Positions 51,820 to 60,027 of a DNA stretch of 64,000 nt are shown here, one piece after another. The stretch comes from Clostridium vitabionis (GTDB lineage: Bacteria > Bacillota > Clostridia > Lachnospirales > Lachnospiraceae): positions 62,001-126,000 of the forward strand of contig NZ_JADKQA010000005.1 in NCBI RefSeq assembly GCF_015351765.1, given 5' to 3'. Made by a program: the position numbers and the translations under genes. Within the stretch, counting starts at the first letter, position 1. Each line of letters opens with the position of its first letter. The notes under the pieces were generated by a model, which searched no databases, was not told where the DNA came from, and worked only from the letters and a program-made list of their open reading frames with translations.

Positions 51820-53474
51820 AGTGTCTGCTCAACATTGGGTCCAATTTTAGCAAACTGCAAAGGTATCTGGACGGCTGCCAACCGTACAGTGCAGCCCGGA
51901 ATTCTGGCGAATTGCTCACGTTGCATCGTCCATTTCGATGAACTGCGCTGTTTCCGGCCCGTATCCGCAGTCCGCAAAATAAAGCACAAAAAGATTCCCT
52001 GTAGGAATTGCGAAGAGGTTGGTGACATAGACTGATAATGCGATAGATGCCAGTGTTGTTTCAGCCAGTCTGGTCATAATGAGACCAGCGCCGTTACAAC
52101 GCTTCTCCCTGCTGAAGAAGCGCTCTACCTCGATCCGGTCAGTGTTGTCTTTATACTCCTCCCGGTTAGCCTTATGATCGGCTGCGGGACGCCCCAGTCT
52201 CGGGCCGGAGATGCGGATGCCGTGCTCTTTACAGTAAGCACGGTTCGCCCTTGTCCTGTAGATCTGGTCAACAAGAACCCGTACCGGATAATGCCCGGTG
52301 CGTTCCTTATAACGTTCTACCGCATCCTGCAGGACAGAGCTCTCATTGTAAGGATCAAACTGGAGCTTCTCCAGGCGGGCGTGGCCCTTTTCGTCAATGC
52401 TGACATCATACTTGGCGCCAAACTCCACGGGAGACTTGGCTTTGCCGCGCACGATGGGACGGATATACGGCTGGCTGATGCTCACAATCCGGTCATCCAC
52501 TCTGTGAGTGTTGTTATCAAACATGTACTTCTGCTGTTCGTACAGCTTCTGGACGGTCAGATAGCAGTCAATATACTTCTGTGGCAGGGCATAGCCTTCT
52601 GTCATGTATGCCTCCAGATACCGCAGATCGCGATTCAGGCAGCCAAGCTGCTTACGGATCAGGCTCCGGAGCTTCTTCGTCGGGCGTTTTTTGGCTTTCG
52701 CCATGGCAAGATATTCTTTTCTTGCGCGCCTCCGGTATGTTCTGGGCTTCGTCCATGGATGATACTGGTGATGGAAATAGTCAATCATCTCTTCGAGCTT
52801 CTCCCTGGCATCATTGAGAAGCACAAAGTCCTGAGGATACTTGATGTTGGACGGAGAACAGGTGGCATCCAGAATGAAAGTCCCCACGTTCTCCCCGTCG
52901 GCGGATTTTTCCGGTTTATCGCCGGCATGTTCCGGCGTGGCAGCGCCTGCAGCAAGGTATTCTTCATTCGCCATCATCAGAAAACGGGAATCCAGCCTGC
53001 GGCGAAAATACACGAGAACTGTCGGCTTGAACGGGCAGGTGTCCGAAAACCGGTCCATACCAATGAAGTACTGGTAATACGGGTTTTGGGCGACTTCCTT
53101 AACCAGCCTGCGGTCAGAAAGCCCCTCACGTTTCTGAATGATCAGAGCACCGAGAGCAACACGCAGAGGAAAGGCCTGCCGTCCTTCGTGTGAGGGAAAG
53201 AGAGAAGCGTACACTTTTTCCAGGCTTGTCCAGTCGATGGCATTTGCAAGCCGGACCCATTCATTGTTTTCATCCAGCGGTGTTCCACAGCTCTGGTTGA
53301 AATCAAAAATCGAAATCTGGTGCTCGGACGGTTTTTTGTACATGGCGGACTGCCTCGGATATATCAATAAGTGCAAAGAAATTAGGAGAAATTGCAAAAA
53401 TCTTTGCACTTATTATACCGCAATCCGCCGTTATTGTCAGTAAATATTGCATTCTACGCTATTGAGCAGACACT
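51820..53474 (-). mobile_element. Insertion sequence of 1655 bp with 13-bp terminal inverted repeats and 4-bp target duplication
   Basis: Ends AGTGTCTGCTCAA (51820-51832) and TTGAGCAGACACT (53462-53474) are perfect inverted copies. ACTT flanks both sides (51816-51819, 53475-53478). One transposase gene fills it. By transposase it belongs to the IS5/IS1182-like DDE group. Intact ends and frame suggest a recent insertion. Confidence 0.95.
51916..53343 (-). CDS. DDE transposase, IS5/IS1182-like with DUF772 N-terminal domain
   Basis: A 475-residue transposase starting MYKKPSEHQISIFDFN. The DUF772-type region FPLRVALGALIIQKREGLSDRRL lies near 55-80; the catalytic acids are likely D in TFILDATCSP, D in VLVDQIYRTRANR and E in RIEVERFF. 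The frame is intact, so the element could be active. An in-frame ATG further upstream (53409) lacks support. Confidence 0.9.
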   Translation of the reverse strand: MYKKPSEHQISIFDFNQSCGTPLDENNEWVRLANAIDWTSLEKVYASLFPSHEGRQAFPLRVALGALIIQKREGLSDRRLVKEVAQNPYYQYFIGMDRFSDTCPFKPTVLVYFRRRLDSRFLMMANEEYLAAGAATPEHAGDKPEKSADGENVGTFILDATCSPSNIKYPQDFVLLNDAREKLEEMIDYFHHQYHPWTKPRTYRRRARKEYLAMAKAKKRPTKKLRSLIRKQLGCLNRDLRYLEAYMTEGYALPQKYIDCYLTVQKLYEQQKYMFDNNTHRVDDRIVSISQPYIRPIVRGKAKSPVEFGAKYDVSIDEKGHARLEKLQFDPYNESSVLQDAVERYKERTGHYPVRVLVDQIYRTRANRAYCKEHGIRISGPRLGRPAADHKANREEYKDNTDRIEVERFFSREKRCNGAGLIMTRLAETTLASIALSVYVTNLFAIPTGNLFVLYFADCGYGPETAQFIEMDDAT

Positions 53475-54218
53475 ACTTATATGCCAATCAGGCCTTTGAT
53501 CCCCTGTCTGGAAGCCTTCACGTCGCAAAATCCAGATATTACCTTTTCCATCTTCGATATTGTCAACATGAAACAAATTCAACCAGAACAATTTGACGCT
53601 TTACTCTATTATGCCCAATCCAATACGTTAAACATGGGAGAAGGCGAACTAATAGGAACCACTCAAGGTGTCTATGTTCTTCCGGCGTCCACGCCACTTA
53701 AAAGCAAAAACGAGCTCACACTAAAAGATCTCATCTCCGAACCACAGGTATCTTTACTCTGGGGTGATAGCAAGGTGGAGGAAATTTTTGATGACTACCG
53801 ACACATGGGCATGGTGCCTAATATCCGTTACCGCACCAACAGTTCTGCCATAAAAAAGGAAATTATGGCTGCTGGTCTGGCGGTTGGTTCCTCCAATCTG
53901 ATGGTTATTGCCGATTTAAAAAACACGCTTTCTTCAGCTATGATCCCTAAAGCTACTGTATACATTCAAACCAGCAACTGGATATCCTGTTACATTGGCT
54001 GGCGAAAATCAGAATTTCTCTCTCCTGCCGCACTTGCTTTTAAAAAATTCACTCACCAATGGCTTAGGGATCATCCGGATCAAAAGTATTAATCCAGACA
54101 CCTTGTTATGTTATGCAATTTTCAATCTGAAAGCTAGAGACCGCCGTGTCTTTGGAGTACTGATAAGATCAGTATAAACAGTAAAACATCTCTAAACCCG
54201 CGGAAATCCCCCGGATCA

Positions 54219-54247
54219 TTGATTCCCCTCCCGGCTTAGAGTAAAAT
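54219..54247 (+). promoter_or_regulatory. pgi promoter
   Basis: TTGATT (54219-54224) and TAAAAT (54242-54247) are 17 bp apart, 53 bp ahead of the pgi start. Confidence 0.7.
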
Positions 54248-54299
54248 AGCGTTGAATAAGCATCTGCAATATCCAGAACAAATCAGGAGGATAAGGGAC

Positions 54300-55880
54300 A
54301 TGATTAACTGGAAAAATCTCGATGAGCTGACATCCTACGGCGAACTTCGGAAGACGAAGCCCGTGGATCTTGCCCGGGTAATGACGGGAGACCAGGGAGC
54401 TGCCCGTGTGGCAAATTACCAGATTCCCATGGGTGCCGGCCTCGTGTACAATTTCGCGGCAAAAGCCGTGGACGATGATATTCTTGCCGCCCTGGAGAAG
54501 CTGGCGGGGGAAGCCCAGCTCTCCGAGAAGTTTGAAGACCTCTATAATGGCGATGTGGTCAACACCGGGGAGAAGCGCCTTGTCCTCCACCACCTGACCC
54601 GCGGCCAGCTCGGGAAGGACGTCATCGCCGACGGCGTCAACAAGCGCGCCTTCTATGAAGAACAGCAGAAGCGGATCGCCGATTTCGCCGGCCAGGTACA
54701 CGCCGGGAAGATCGCGAACGGCGCCGGGGAGAAATTTACCACTGTCGTCCAGATCGGCATCGGCGGCAGTGACCTCGGCCCCCGGGCAATGTATATCGCG
54801 CTCGAGAACTGGGCGAAAAAGACCGGAAACTTCAAGATGGAGGCGAAGTTCATCAGCAACGTCGATCCGGACGACGCCTCCGCGGTTCTTGACGCCATCG
54901 ATGTGGCGCACGCCCTGTTCATCCTGGTATCCAAGTCCGGAACCACCCTGGAGACGCTGACCAACCAGTCCTTCGTCATGGATGCCCTGAAGAAGAGAGG
55001 GCTTGATCCCGCGAAGCACATGATCGCAGTCACCTCTGAAACCTCCCCGCTCGCGAAGAGCAGCGACTATCTTGCCGCCTTCTTCATGGACGACTATATC
55101 GGCGGCCGCTATTCTTCCACCTCCGCGGTCGGCGGAGCGGTCCTTTCCCTCGCCTTCGGCCCGGACGTATTCGCCCGCTTCCTTGCAGGCGCGCACGAGG
55201 AGGATGTTCTTGCCGCCGGAACCGATGTCCGGAAGAACCCGGCCATGATGGATGCCCTGATCGGATTCTACGAGCGCAGCGTCCTCGGCTATCCGGCCAC
55301 CGCCGTTCTCCCGTACTCCCAGGCGCTGAGCCGCTTCCCGGCGCATCTCCAGCAGCTGGACATGGAATCTAACGGAAAGTCGGTCAACCGCTTCGGCGAG
55401 CCGCTCAGCTATGTGACCGGCCCTGTGATCTTCGGCGAGCCGGGCACCAATGGCCAGCACTCTTTCTACCAGCTCCTCCACCAGGGCACGGACATCGTCC
55501 CGCTCCAGTTCGTCGGCTTCCGCAAGAGCCAGCTGGAAAATGATGTCGTGATCCAGGGTTCCACAAGCCAGCAGAAACTCTGCGCCAATGTCGCCGCCCA
55601 GATCGTCGCCTTCGCCTGCGGGAAGCAGAATGAGAACCTGAACAAGAATTTCAAGGGCGGCCGCCCGTCCAGCATCATCATCGGCGACCAGCTGACCCCG
55701 GAGTCCCTCGGCGCCCTTCTCGCCCACTTCGAGAATAAGGTCATGTTCCAGGGCTTCCTGTGGAACGTCAACAGCTTCGACCAGGAGGGCGTGCAGCTCG
55801 GCAAGGTTCTCGCCAAGGCTGTGCTCGCCCACGAGACCGACGGAGCCCTGACCGCGTACAGCAAGCTGCTCGGCATCTGA
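54300..55880 (+). CDS. pgi: Glucose-6-phosphate isomerase
   Basis: Interconverts glucose-6-phosphate and fructose-6-phosphate. Length is 526 residues. Motifs: IGIGGSDLGPRAMYIAL, LVSKSGTTLET, MESNGKSVNR, FGEPGTNGQHSFYQLLHQG (catalytic Glu and His) and a C-terminal Lys in NKVMFQG. AGGAGGATAAGGGAC sets the start at 54300. GC-rich composition returns here, marking the right edge of the AT-rich accessory stretch. Confidence 0.95.
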   Translation: MINWKNLDELTSYGELRKTKPVDLARVMTGDQGAARVANYQIPMGAGLVYNFAAKAVDDDILAALEKLAGEAQLSEKFEDLYNGDVVNTGEKRLVLHHLTRGQLGKDVIADGVNKRAFYEEQQKRIADFAGQVHAGKIANGAGEKFTTVVQIGIGGSDLGPRAMYIALENWAKKTGNFKMEAKFISNVDPDDASAVLDAIDVAHALFILVSKSGTTLETLTNQSFVMDALKKRGLDPAKHMIAVTSETSPLAKSSDYLAAFFMDDYIGGRYSSTSAVGGAVLSLAFGPDVFARFLAGAHEEDVLAAGTDVRKNPAMMDALIGFYERSVLGYPATAVLPYSQALSRFPAHLQQLDMESNGKSVNRFGEPLSYVTGPVIFGEPGTNGQHSFYQLLHQGTDIVPLQFVGFRKSQLENDVVIQGSTSQQKLCANVAAQIVAFACGKQNENLNKNFKGGRPSSIIIGDQLTPESLGALLAHFENKVMFQGFLWNVNSFDQEGVQLGKVLAKAVLAHETDGALTAYSKLLGI

Positions 55881-55923
55881 ACGGCATAGATTTCCTGCAC
55901 AGGCAACAACTGCCGGAAGGCTC

Positions 55924-55955
55924 AGCCTCCGCCCGAAAGGGCGGGGGCTTTTTTC
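55924..55955 (+). terminator. Terminator after pgi
   Basis: AGCCTCCGCCC pairs with GGGCGGGGGCT around GAAA, followed by TTTTTT. Confidence 0.85.
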
Positions 55956-56173
55956 CTTCTGTGTCTTCACGACCTATCTGATCATGACCTTTGACGCGGC
56001 TTCTGACACAGGATTTTTAGGATCTGTGACAACAATCCCCACATTTTGAACAATTTTTACTGATTTTCCAGACACGGATTCTGACACAGAAACGCTGGAA
56101 AATCCCCTATCTCCTGTCCATCTCTATGCCACTTATCCTGCCTTCCCCAAGACTGCGAATCCATTTTCTACAC
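55956..56173. other. Leader region of the left surface-protein gene without a clear promoter
   Basis: TTCTGACACAG occurs twice (56001-56011, 56079-56089) and could be a binding site. TTGACG at 55991 and TTGAAC at 56047 have no matching -10 box at 16-18 bp. This contrasts with the right copy, whose promoter is clear. Confidence 0.4.
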
Positions 56174-56493
56174 AAAGCATTTCAAAAAAGGAAAAAGGAG
56201 TGTGCAATCATTATGAAAAAGCAGACGAAAGTCGTAGCAGTTCTTTCTGCCGCTGCTCTGCTCGCAATGGGCGCTTCCATGACTTCCTTCGCCGCTGGTT
56301 GGGAGAAGGATGACGAGGGAATCTGGCACTATTACGATGCTGACGGCGACATGGTAACCAGCGATTGGGCTAAGGATGGTTCCAATTGGTACTATCTGGA
56401 TGAGGACGGCAACATGCTGACCGATGCCTGGGTAGATGACGACTACTATGTTGGTTCCGACGGCGCTATGCTGAAGAACCAGTGGGTAAAGAC
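56174..56493 (+). repeat. Left arm of a 320-bp inverted repeat
   Basis: Nearly identical, by eye about a dozen mismatches, to the reverse complement of 61319-61638. It covers the ribosome binding site, signal peptide and first about 93 codons of the surface-protein gene. Similarity begins abruptly at AAAGCATTTC and fades after the codons for KNQWVKT. Confidence 0.9.
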
Positions 56494-57850
56494 CTTTGCT
56501 GATGATGAGGATCAGTCTGAGCCCGACGAAGCAGGTGAGCACTGGTATTACTTCGGCGCGAAGGGCAAGAAAGTTTCCGGCAGCCCGGAGGATAAGAAGA
56601 TCAACGGCAGAACTTACTACTTCGATGAAGACGGTAAGATGTACTATGGTTGGCATGAGTTCAACGGCGAAGTTTACTACCTCGGCGGCGAGGATGAAGG
56701 CTGGAGAGCTGAATCCCAGTGGCTGTGGCTGGAGAAGTCCAGTTTAGCGGTTGATAACGACGACGATGATGATGTCGACAGCGACGTTGTTCTTAATTGC
56801 GACGAAGATGATAAGTGCGACGATGAAGGCTGGTATTGGTTCCAGTCTTCCGGCAAGATGTACCACAAGGCCGATAAGAAGAAGATCAATGGCCATTTCT
56901 TCATGTTCAACGATCACGGCCAGATGCTGTATGAGTGGATCGATAAGGATACCAAGCTGACGCTTTCTTCTAATGCAGCTCTTGACGGCAAAGCTACCGC
57001 GGGCACCGCTACGATCGGCCAGATGCTCTGGTATAAGGAAAACGGAAATGCTTCTGATGACGGCTCCCGTTACACCGGCTGGATGCAGATCGACGGCTCC
57101 GAGGATGTAGGCACGGATACCGATACCGATTGGTATTACTTCAAGGATTCCAAGGCCAAGCACGCTGACGTTGCTAATGACGCGAATGGTCTCTATGACG
57201 GTCAGGATCCGGTTTACGTAATGCGTGAGAAGATCGACGGCAAGTATTTCGCCTTCAACGAAGATGGGCAGATGCAGGATGGCCTTCAGTACATCGGCGG
57301 TAATATGTACTACTTCGATGACAACGGTTATCAGCAGACCGGCAAGATCTCGAACGTAGAAGAGGATGACGACGATACTTACTATTACTATTTCCAGACC
57401 AAGAACAATGGTAACGGTAAGGGCTTTGACGGAACCAAGGATGATGTCCTTTACTTCCTGGGCAAGAGACTTGAGGCTGAGGATAGCTACAGAATCTACA
57501 ACGTAAATGGCAAGTGCTATCTGGTTAATACTAAGGGCAAGATCCAGAAGACCAAGGGCACCAATGTAACGAAGAAAGTAGATCTTGAGAAGCTGGATGG
57601 CACCTCCGAGGACGATGTAACAGTAACCATCTCCAGCGGCAAGGTTGTCAGTGTTGACAAGGGCAATCTGGAGGATTATGCAGAGGTTCCGCACATCGAG
57701 CTTAAGGATGACTGGATCTATCCGGTACCGACCGCTGATGGTGGTAAGGCTATTGTCAACAAGCAGTATCTTGAGGATGTAGGCGATGAGCTTTCTGTAA
57801 AGGAAGCAACTGGTAACCAGAACAAGCCGGCATATCCTTCTAATAAGTAA
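56213..57850 (+). CDS. Secreted cell-wall-binding repeat protein, left paralog
   Basis: A 545-residue secreted protein. Signal peptide 1-28 (MKKQTKVVAVLSAAALLAMG, cut after SFAA). Then about ten aromatic repeats of the choline-binding/CW_binding_1 type (pattern GxWYYxDxDGxMxTxW). It is very rich in Asp and Glu, with acid-only stretches near 184-205. The C-terminal 90 residues lack repeats. It has no LPxTG motif, so attachment is presumably non-covalent, perhaps to phosphocholine; a choline-activation gene lies 4 kb downstream. It is a mosaic paralog of 60028-61599, with long identical blocks such as the one around SNVEEDDDDTYYYY. Confidence 0.85.
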   Translation: MKKQTKVVAVLSAAALLAMGASMTSFAAGWEKDDEGIWHYYDADGDMVTSDWAKDGSNWYYLDEDGNMLTDAWVDDDYYVGSDGAMLKNQWVKTFADDEDQSEPDEAGEHWYYFGAKGKKVSGSPEDKKINGRTYYFDEDGKMYYGWHEFNGEVYYLGGEDEGWRAESQWLWLEKSSLAVDNDDDDDVDSDVVLNCDEDDKCDDEGWYWFQSSGKMYHKADKKKINGHFFMFNDHGQMLYEWIDKDTKLTLSSNAALDGKATAGTATIGQMLWYKENGNASDDGSRYTGWMQIDGSEDVGTDTDTDWYYFKDSKAKHADVANDANGLYDGQDPVYVMREKIDGKYFAFNEDGQMQDGLQYIGGNMYYFDDNGYQQTGKISNVEEDDDDTYYYYFQTKNNGNGKGFDGTKDDVLYFLGKRLEAEDSYRIYNVNGKCYLVNTKGKIQKTKGTNVTKKVDLEKLDGTSEDDVTVTISSGKVVSVDKGNLEDYAEVPHIELKDDWIYPVPTADGGKAIVNKQYLEDVGDELSVKEATGNQNKPAYPSNK

Positions 57851-57867
57851 TAACTTAATCTAGGAAG

Positions 57868-57899
57868 GGAGCTGCTCTAAAAGGGGCAGCTCCTTTTTT
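57868..57899 (+). terminator. Terminator after the left surface-protein gene
   Basis: GGAGCTGC pairs with GCAGCTCC, followed by TTTTTT. Confidence 0.85.
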
Positions 57900-58207
57900 C
57901 CTGATTCTCCAGTAATCGAACGAATCACATCGTCACAAAAAATATTTCGCTTTAAACACTCTAATACAGCTTGAACTTAGTTGACAAAAATGATTAGACA
58001 GAGACTTGTGCTTTCACTTTCGGGTGGAGGCGCAGGCCTTCTTTTTATACTCCACTGCTTTCCTATGATTCCATCCGATGTCCACGCATCAATTTCACTA
58101 CTCTCACCTCTCGGAGCATCGACATTCTTGACAATTTCCTGTTACCGCTCAATCTTATATAGCGGGCATGATATGCACTATTCTATTGGAGAAGGAGTAT
58201 TTTTCAG
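57900..58207. other. Intergenic region ahead of the recombinase
   Basis: AT-rich, about 310 bp. TTGACA occurs at about 57980 and 58127, the latter with TATATA 22 bp on, a spacing too long for a standard promoter. GGAGAAGGAG precedes the recombinase start. No gene is seen. Confidence 0.4.
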
Positions 58208-59404
58208 ATGAAGGCAACGAGGGGAATCTGTCATCGCAAGGATGGCCGCTATATGTGGCGTTTTCAGCATAAAAACAGGATCTATCTGGGCTACGCCCTG
58301 CGGCTTCGTGATGCTGAGCGGGACATGATTCTGAAAAAGGCAGAGATCTATCAGGCGGAAATGCCCGGTGAATTGTCAGGATCGGATACTGCGCAGCGCG
58401 GAGACAGTGCCGGATATGGGACAGCCGAAAAAACACAGGAAACCCTGGACAGCATTTTCCCACGGTGGATCGAAGAAAAGCGGAAGCGCTGCAAGGAGCT
58501 GACCTGCTATACCTATCGGCACAATTATAAGAACTGCCTGAGACAGGCGCTCGGCACAGTGCCGGTCACAGAGATCAGCGCGGAAATGATCACTGACACT
58601 ATGGACAATCTTGCCCGGCGCTACTCTCGTACGATCATCAATACCAACATCACGATCCTGAACGGACTCCTTACCTATGCTGTCAGGCAGAAAATTCTCC
58701 GGGAAAATCCGATGAAATCTGCGGTCATGCCGGCCACCGCGCCGTGGAGCCGGAAACCTGTCCTTGACCGGCAGGAAGAGCGCGATCTGCTCACTGCCGT
58801 CAAAGGCAGCCGTTTCGCGTCGCTATATCGCCTTGCCGCCTATACCGGCATGCGGATTGGCGAAATCTGCGGCCTCTGCTGGGAGGATATCGACTGGGAT
58901 CATCATTGGATTCACGTTACCCACACGCTGGATTATACTTCTGAACATGGCCTTTACCTGGAATCCCCCAAAACGAAAACCTCACGGAGGATCATTCCCA
59001 TGCTCCCGCGGACGGAAGAACTGCTGCACCGCTGTCGGGATCAGCAGCAAAGATGGAAGGAAGCGGCTGGCGACTGCTGGAAAGGCGCGGGGAAGACAGA
59101 ATCTCTGGTCTTTACAACACCTCTTGGCAGGCCCATCTATCAAGGAAGCATCAACTACGACCTCCGCCAGATCCGTGAAACGATGAAATCTGCCGGAAAA
59201 TCCGCCAAGCACTTCACTTTCCACACGTTCCGCCACAGCTTCGCCACAAGGTGCATCGAGGAGGGGATGAATTACAAGACTTTGCAGACCATCCTCGGCC
59301 ACAGCAGCATGAAGACAACCATGGATATTTACACGCACTGCCTCCCCGACACAATGATGAACGAGCTCCGGGAAGTGGACAGGAAAGCATTTGCCGAAAA
59401 TTAA
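58208..59404 (+). CDS. Tyrosine recombinase (site-specific integrase)
   Basis: A 398-residue phage-integrase-family protein: N-terminal arm-binding-type domain (1-60), SAM-like core-binding domain (about 80-175) and catalytic domain with Arg in YTGMRIGEICGL, Lys in SPKTKTSRR, HTFRHSF, LGHSS and the nucleophile Tyr in TMDIYTH. All catalytic residues are present. No phage, ICE or excisionase genes surround it; instead it sits between two inverted paralogous surface-protein genes. Confidence 0.92.
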   Translation: MKATRGICHRKDGRYMWRFQHKNRIYLGYALRLRDAERDMILKKAEIYQAEMPGELSGSDTAQRGDSAGYGTAEKTQETLDSIFPRWIEEKRKRCKELTCYTYRHNYKNCLRQALGTVPVTEISAEMITDTMDNLARRYSRTIINTNITILNGLLTYAVRQKILRENPMKSAVMPATAPWSRKPVLDRQEERDLLTAVKGSRFASLYRLAAYTGMRIGEICGLCWEDIDWDHHWIHVTHTLDYTSEHGLYLESPKTKTSRRIIPMLPRTEELLHRCRDQQQRWKEAAGDCWKGAGKTESLVFTTPLGRPIYQGSINYDLRQIRETMKSAGKSAKHFTFHTFRHSFATRCIEEGMNYKTLQTILGHSSMKTTMDIYTHCLPDTMMNELREVDRKAFAEN

Positions 59405-59480
59405 GGTTTTTCCGAAGAAGAGCTTGCGGCCGACGGAAACCGGCACAAGGGGTAAACATCTTTATGAGTGAAAGAAATAA

Positions 59481-59512
59481 GGCTTGCACCAAAACGGTAC
59501 AAGCCAATTTTT
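59481..59512 (+). terminator. Terminator after the recombinase
   Basis: GGCTTGCACC pairs with GGTACAAGCC around AAAAC (one mismatch), then AATTTTTC. Confidence 0.75.
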
Positions 59513-59557
59513 CGTTACGCGCCCATCGCGTGGTGTTGATGGAACACTTGACTCCCA

Positions 59558-59770
59558 TTACTTTGTTCTTGCCAATTTTTCTTCTATTGCTTCTTCTACA
59601 AATCTATTCAAACTCTCGCCGTGATTGATGGAATAGATTGCTGCTTTCTGATGGATTTCAGGGCGAACCCTTACATTAAAACTCCCCTTGTAGGCTTTTT
59701 CAGGACGCACTCCTTCCTCCTCGCAATCCGCAAGATAATCATCAACAACGCTTTCAAAAGTAAAAAAAGA
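59558..59770 (-). pseudogene. Fragment of a HicB-family antitoxin gene
   Basis: On the minus strand a frame reads TFESVVDDYLADCEEEG, then GSFNVRVRPEIHQKAAIYS and ends NRFVEEAIEKLARTK with a stop at 59558-59560. This is the C-terminal ribbon-helix-helix part of HicB. The N-terminal half is missing; upstream sequence runs into a hairpin (about 59772-59806). No hicA toxin is adjacent. Confidence 0.65.
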
Positions 59771-59837
59771 AGGCCTGCGCCTTCGCCCAAAAGCGAAGAC
59801 ACAGGCCAGCTGACCATGATTCGTGCTGGACCAAAAA

Positions 59838-59949
59838 GCAAATTTGCTAAGTTCGGACAGCGCTTTTGCTTGTCCTCACTAAGCAAATTTGCATAGCTCG
59901 CACTAGACTCGCGCTTCGCCCGCGGGCCCGCGCTTGTTAAGTGCTCTGC
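59838..59949 (+). repeat. Dispersed intergenic repeat, copy C
   Basis: Begins GCAAATTTGCTAAG and ends GTTAAGTGCTCTGC. GCAAATTTGC appears twice, as ends of an imperfect inverted repeat around GGACA...TGTCC (59838-59893). It lies just beyond the terminator of the right surface-protein gene. Confidence 0.85.
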
Positions 59950-59953
59950 TAAT

Positions 59954-59987
59954 AAAAAGAGGGGCTGCCCTCCAGGAGCAGTCCCCC
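59954..59987 (-). terminator. Terminator after the right surface-protein gene
   Basis: GGGGCTGC and GCAGTCCCC pair; on the minus strand the stem is followed by a U-run (AAAAA at 59954-59958 on plus). Confidence 0.75.
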
Positions 59988-60027
59988 TTTGATCCTCAGT
60001 CAGACCTCACTGCAATCAGCAGAAAGA

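Larger units (their letters stand above)
51534..54092 (+). pseudogene. LysR-family regulator split by an insertion sequence
   Basis: Residues 1-95 lie at 51534-51819 (MELLQLQYFIEVVQQQSVTK, winged HTH with SQPSLSQSLHRL) and the rest at 53479-54092 (MPIRPLIPCLEAF onward). Removing the element and one 4-bp target copy restores one frame (GTYMPIRPL) of 299 residues, normal for LysR. It is divergent from the esterase-TRAP operon and was probably its regulator. The element sits just after the HTH and linker, so a DNA-binding fragment might still be made. Confidence 0.93.

Noticed and set aside
58208..59404. The recombinase as part of an integrated prophage or ICE
   Set aside because: No phage, conjugation or excision genes and no att-like direct repeat next to a tRNA are visible within the window.
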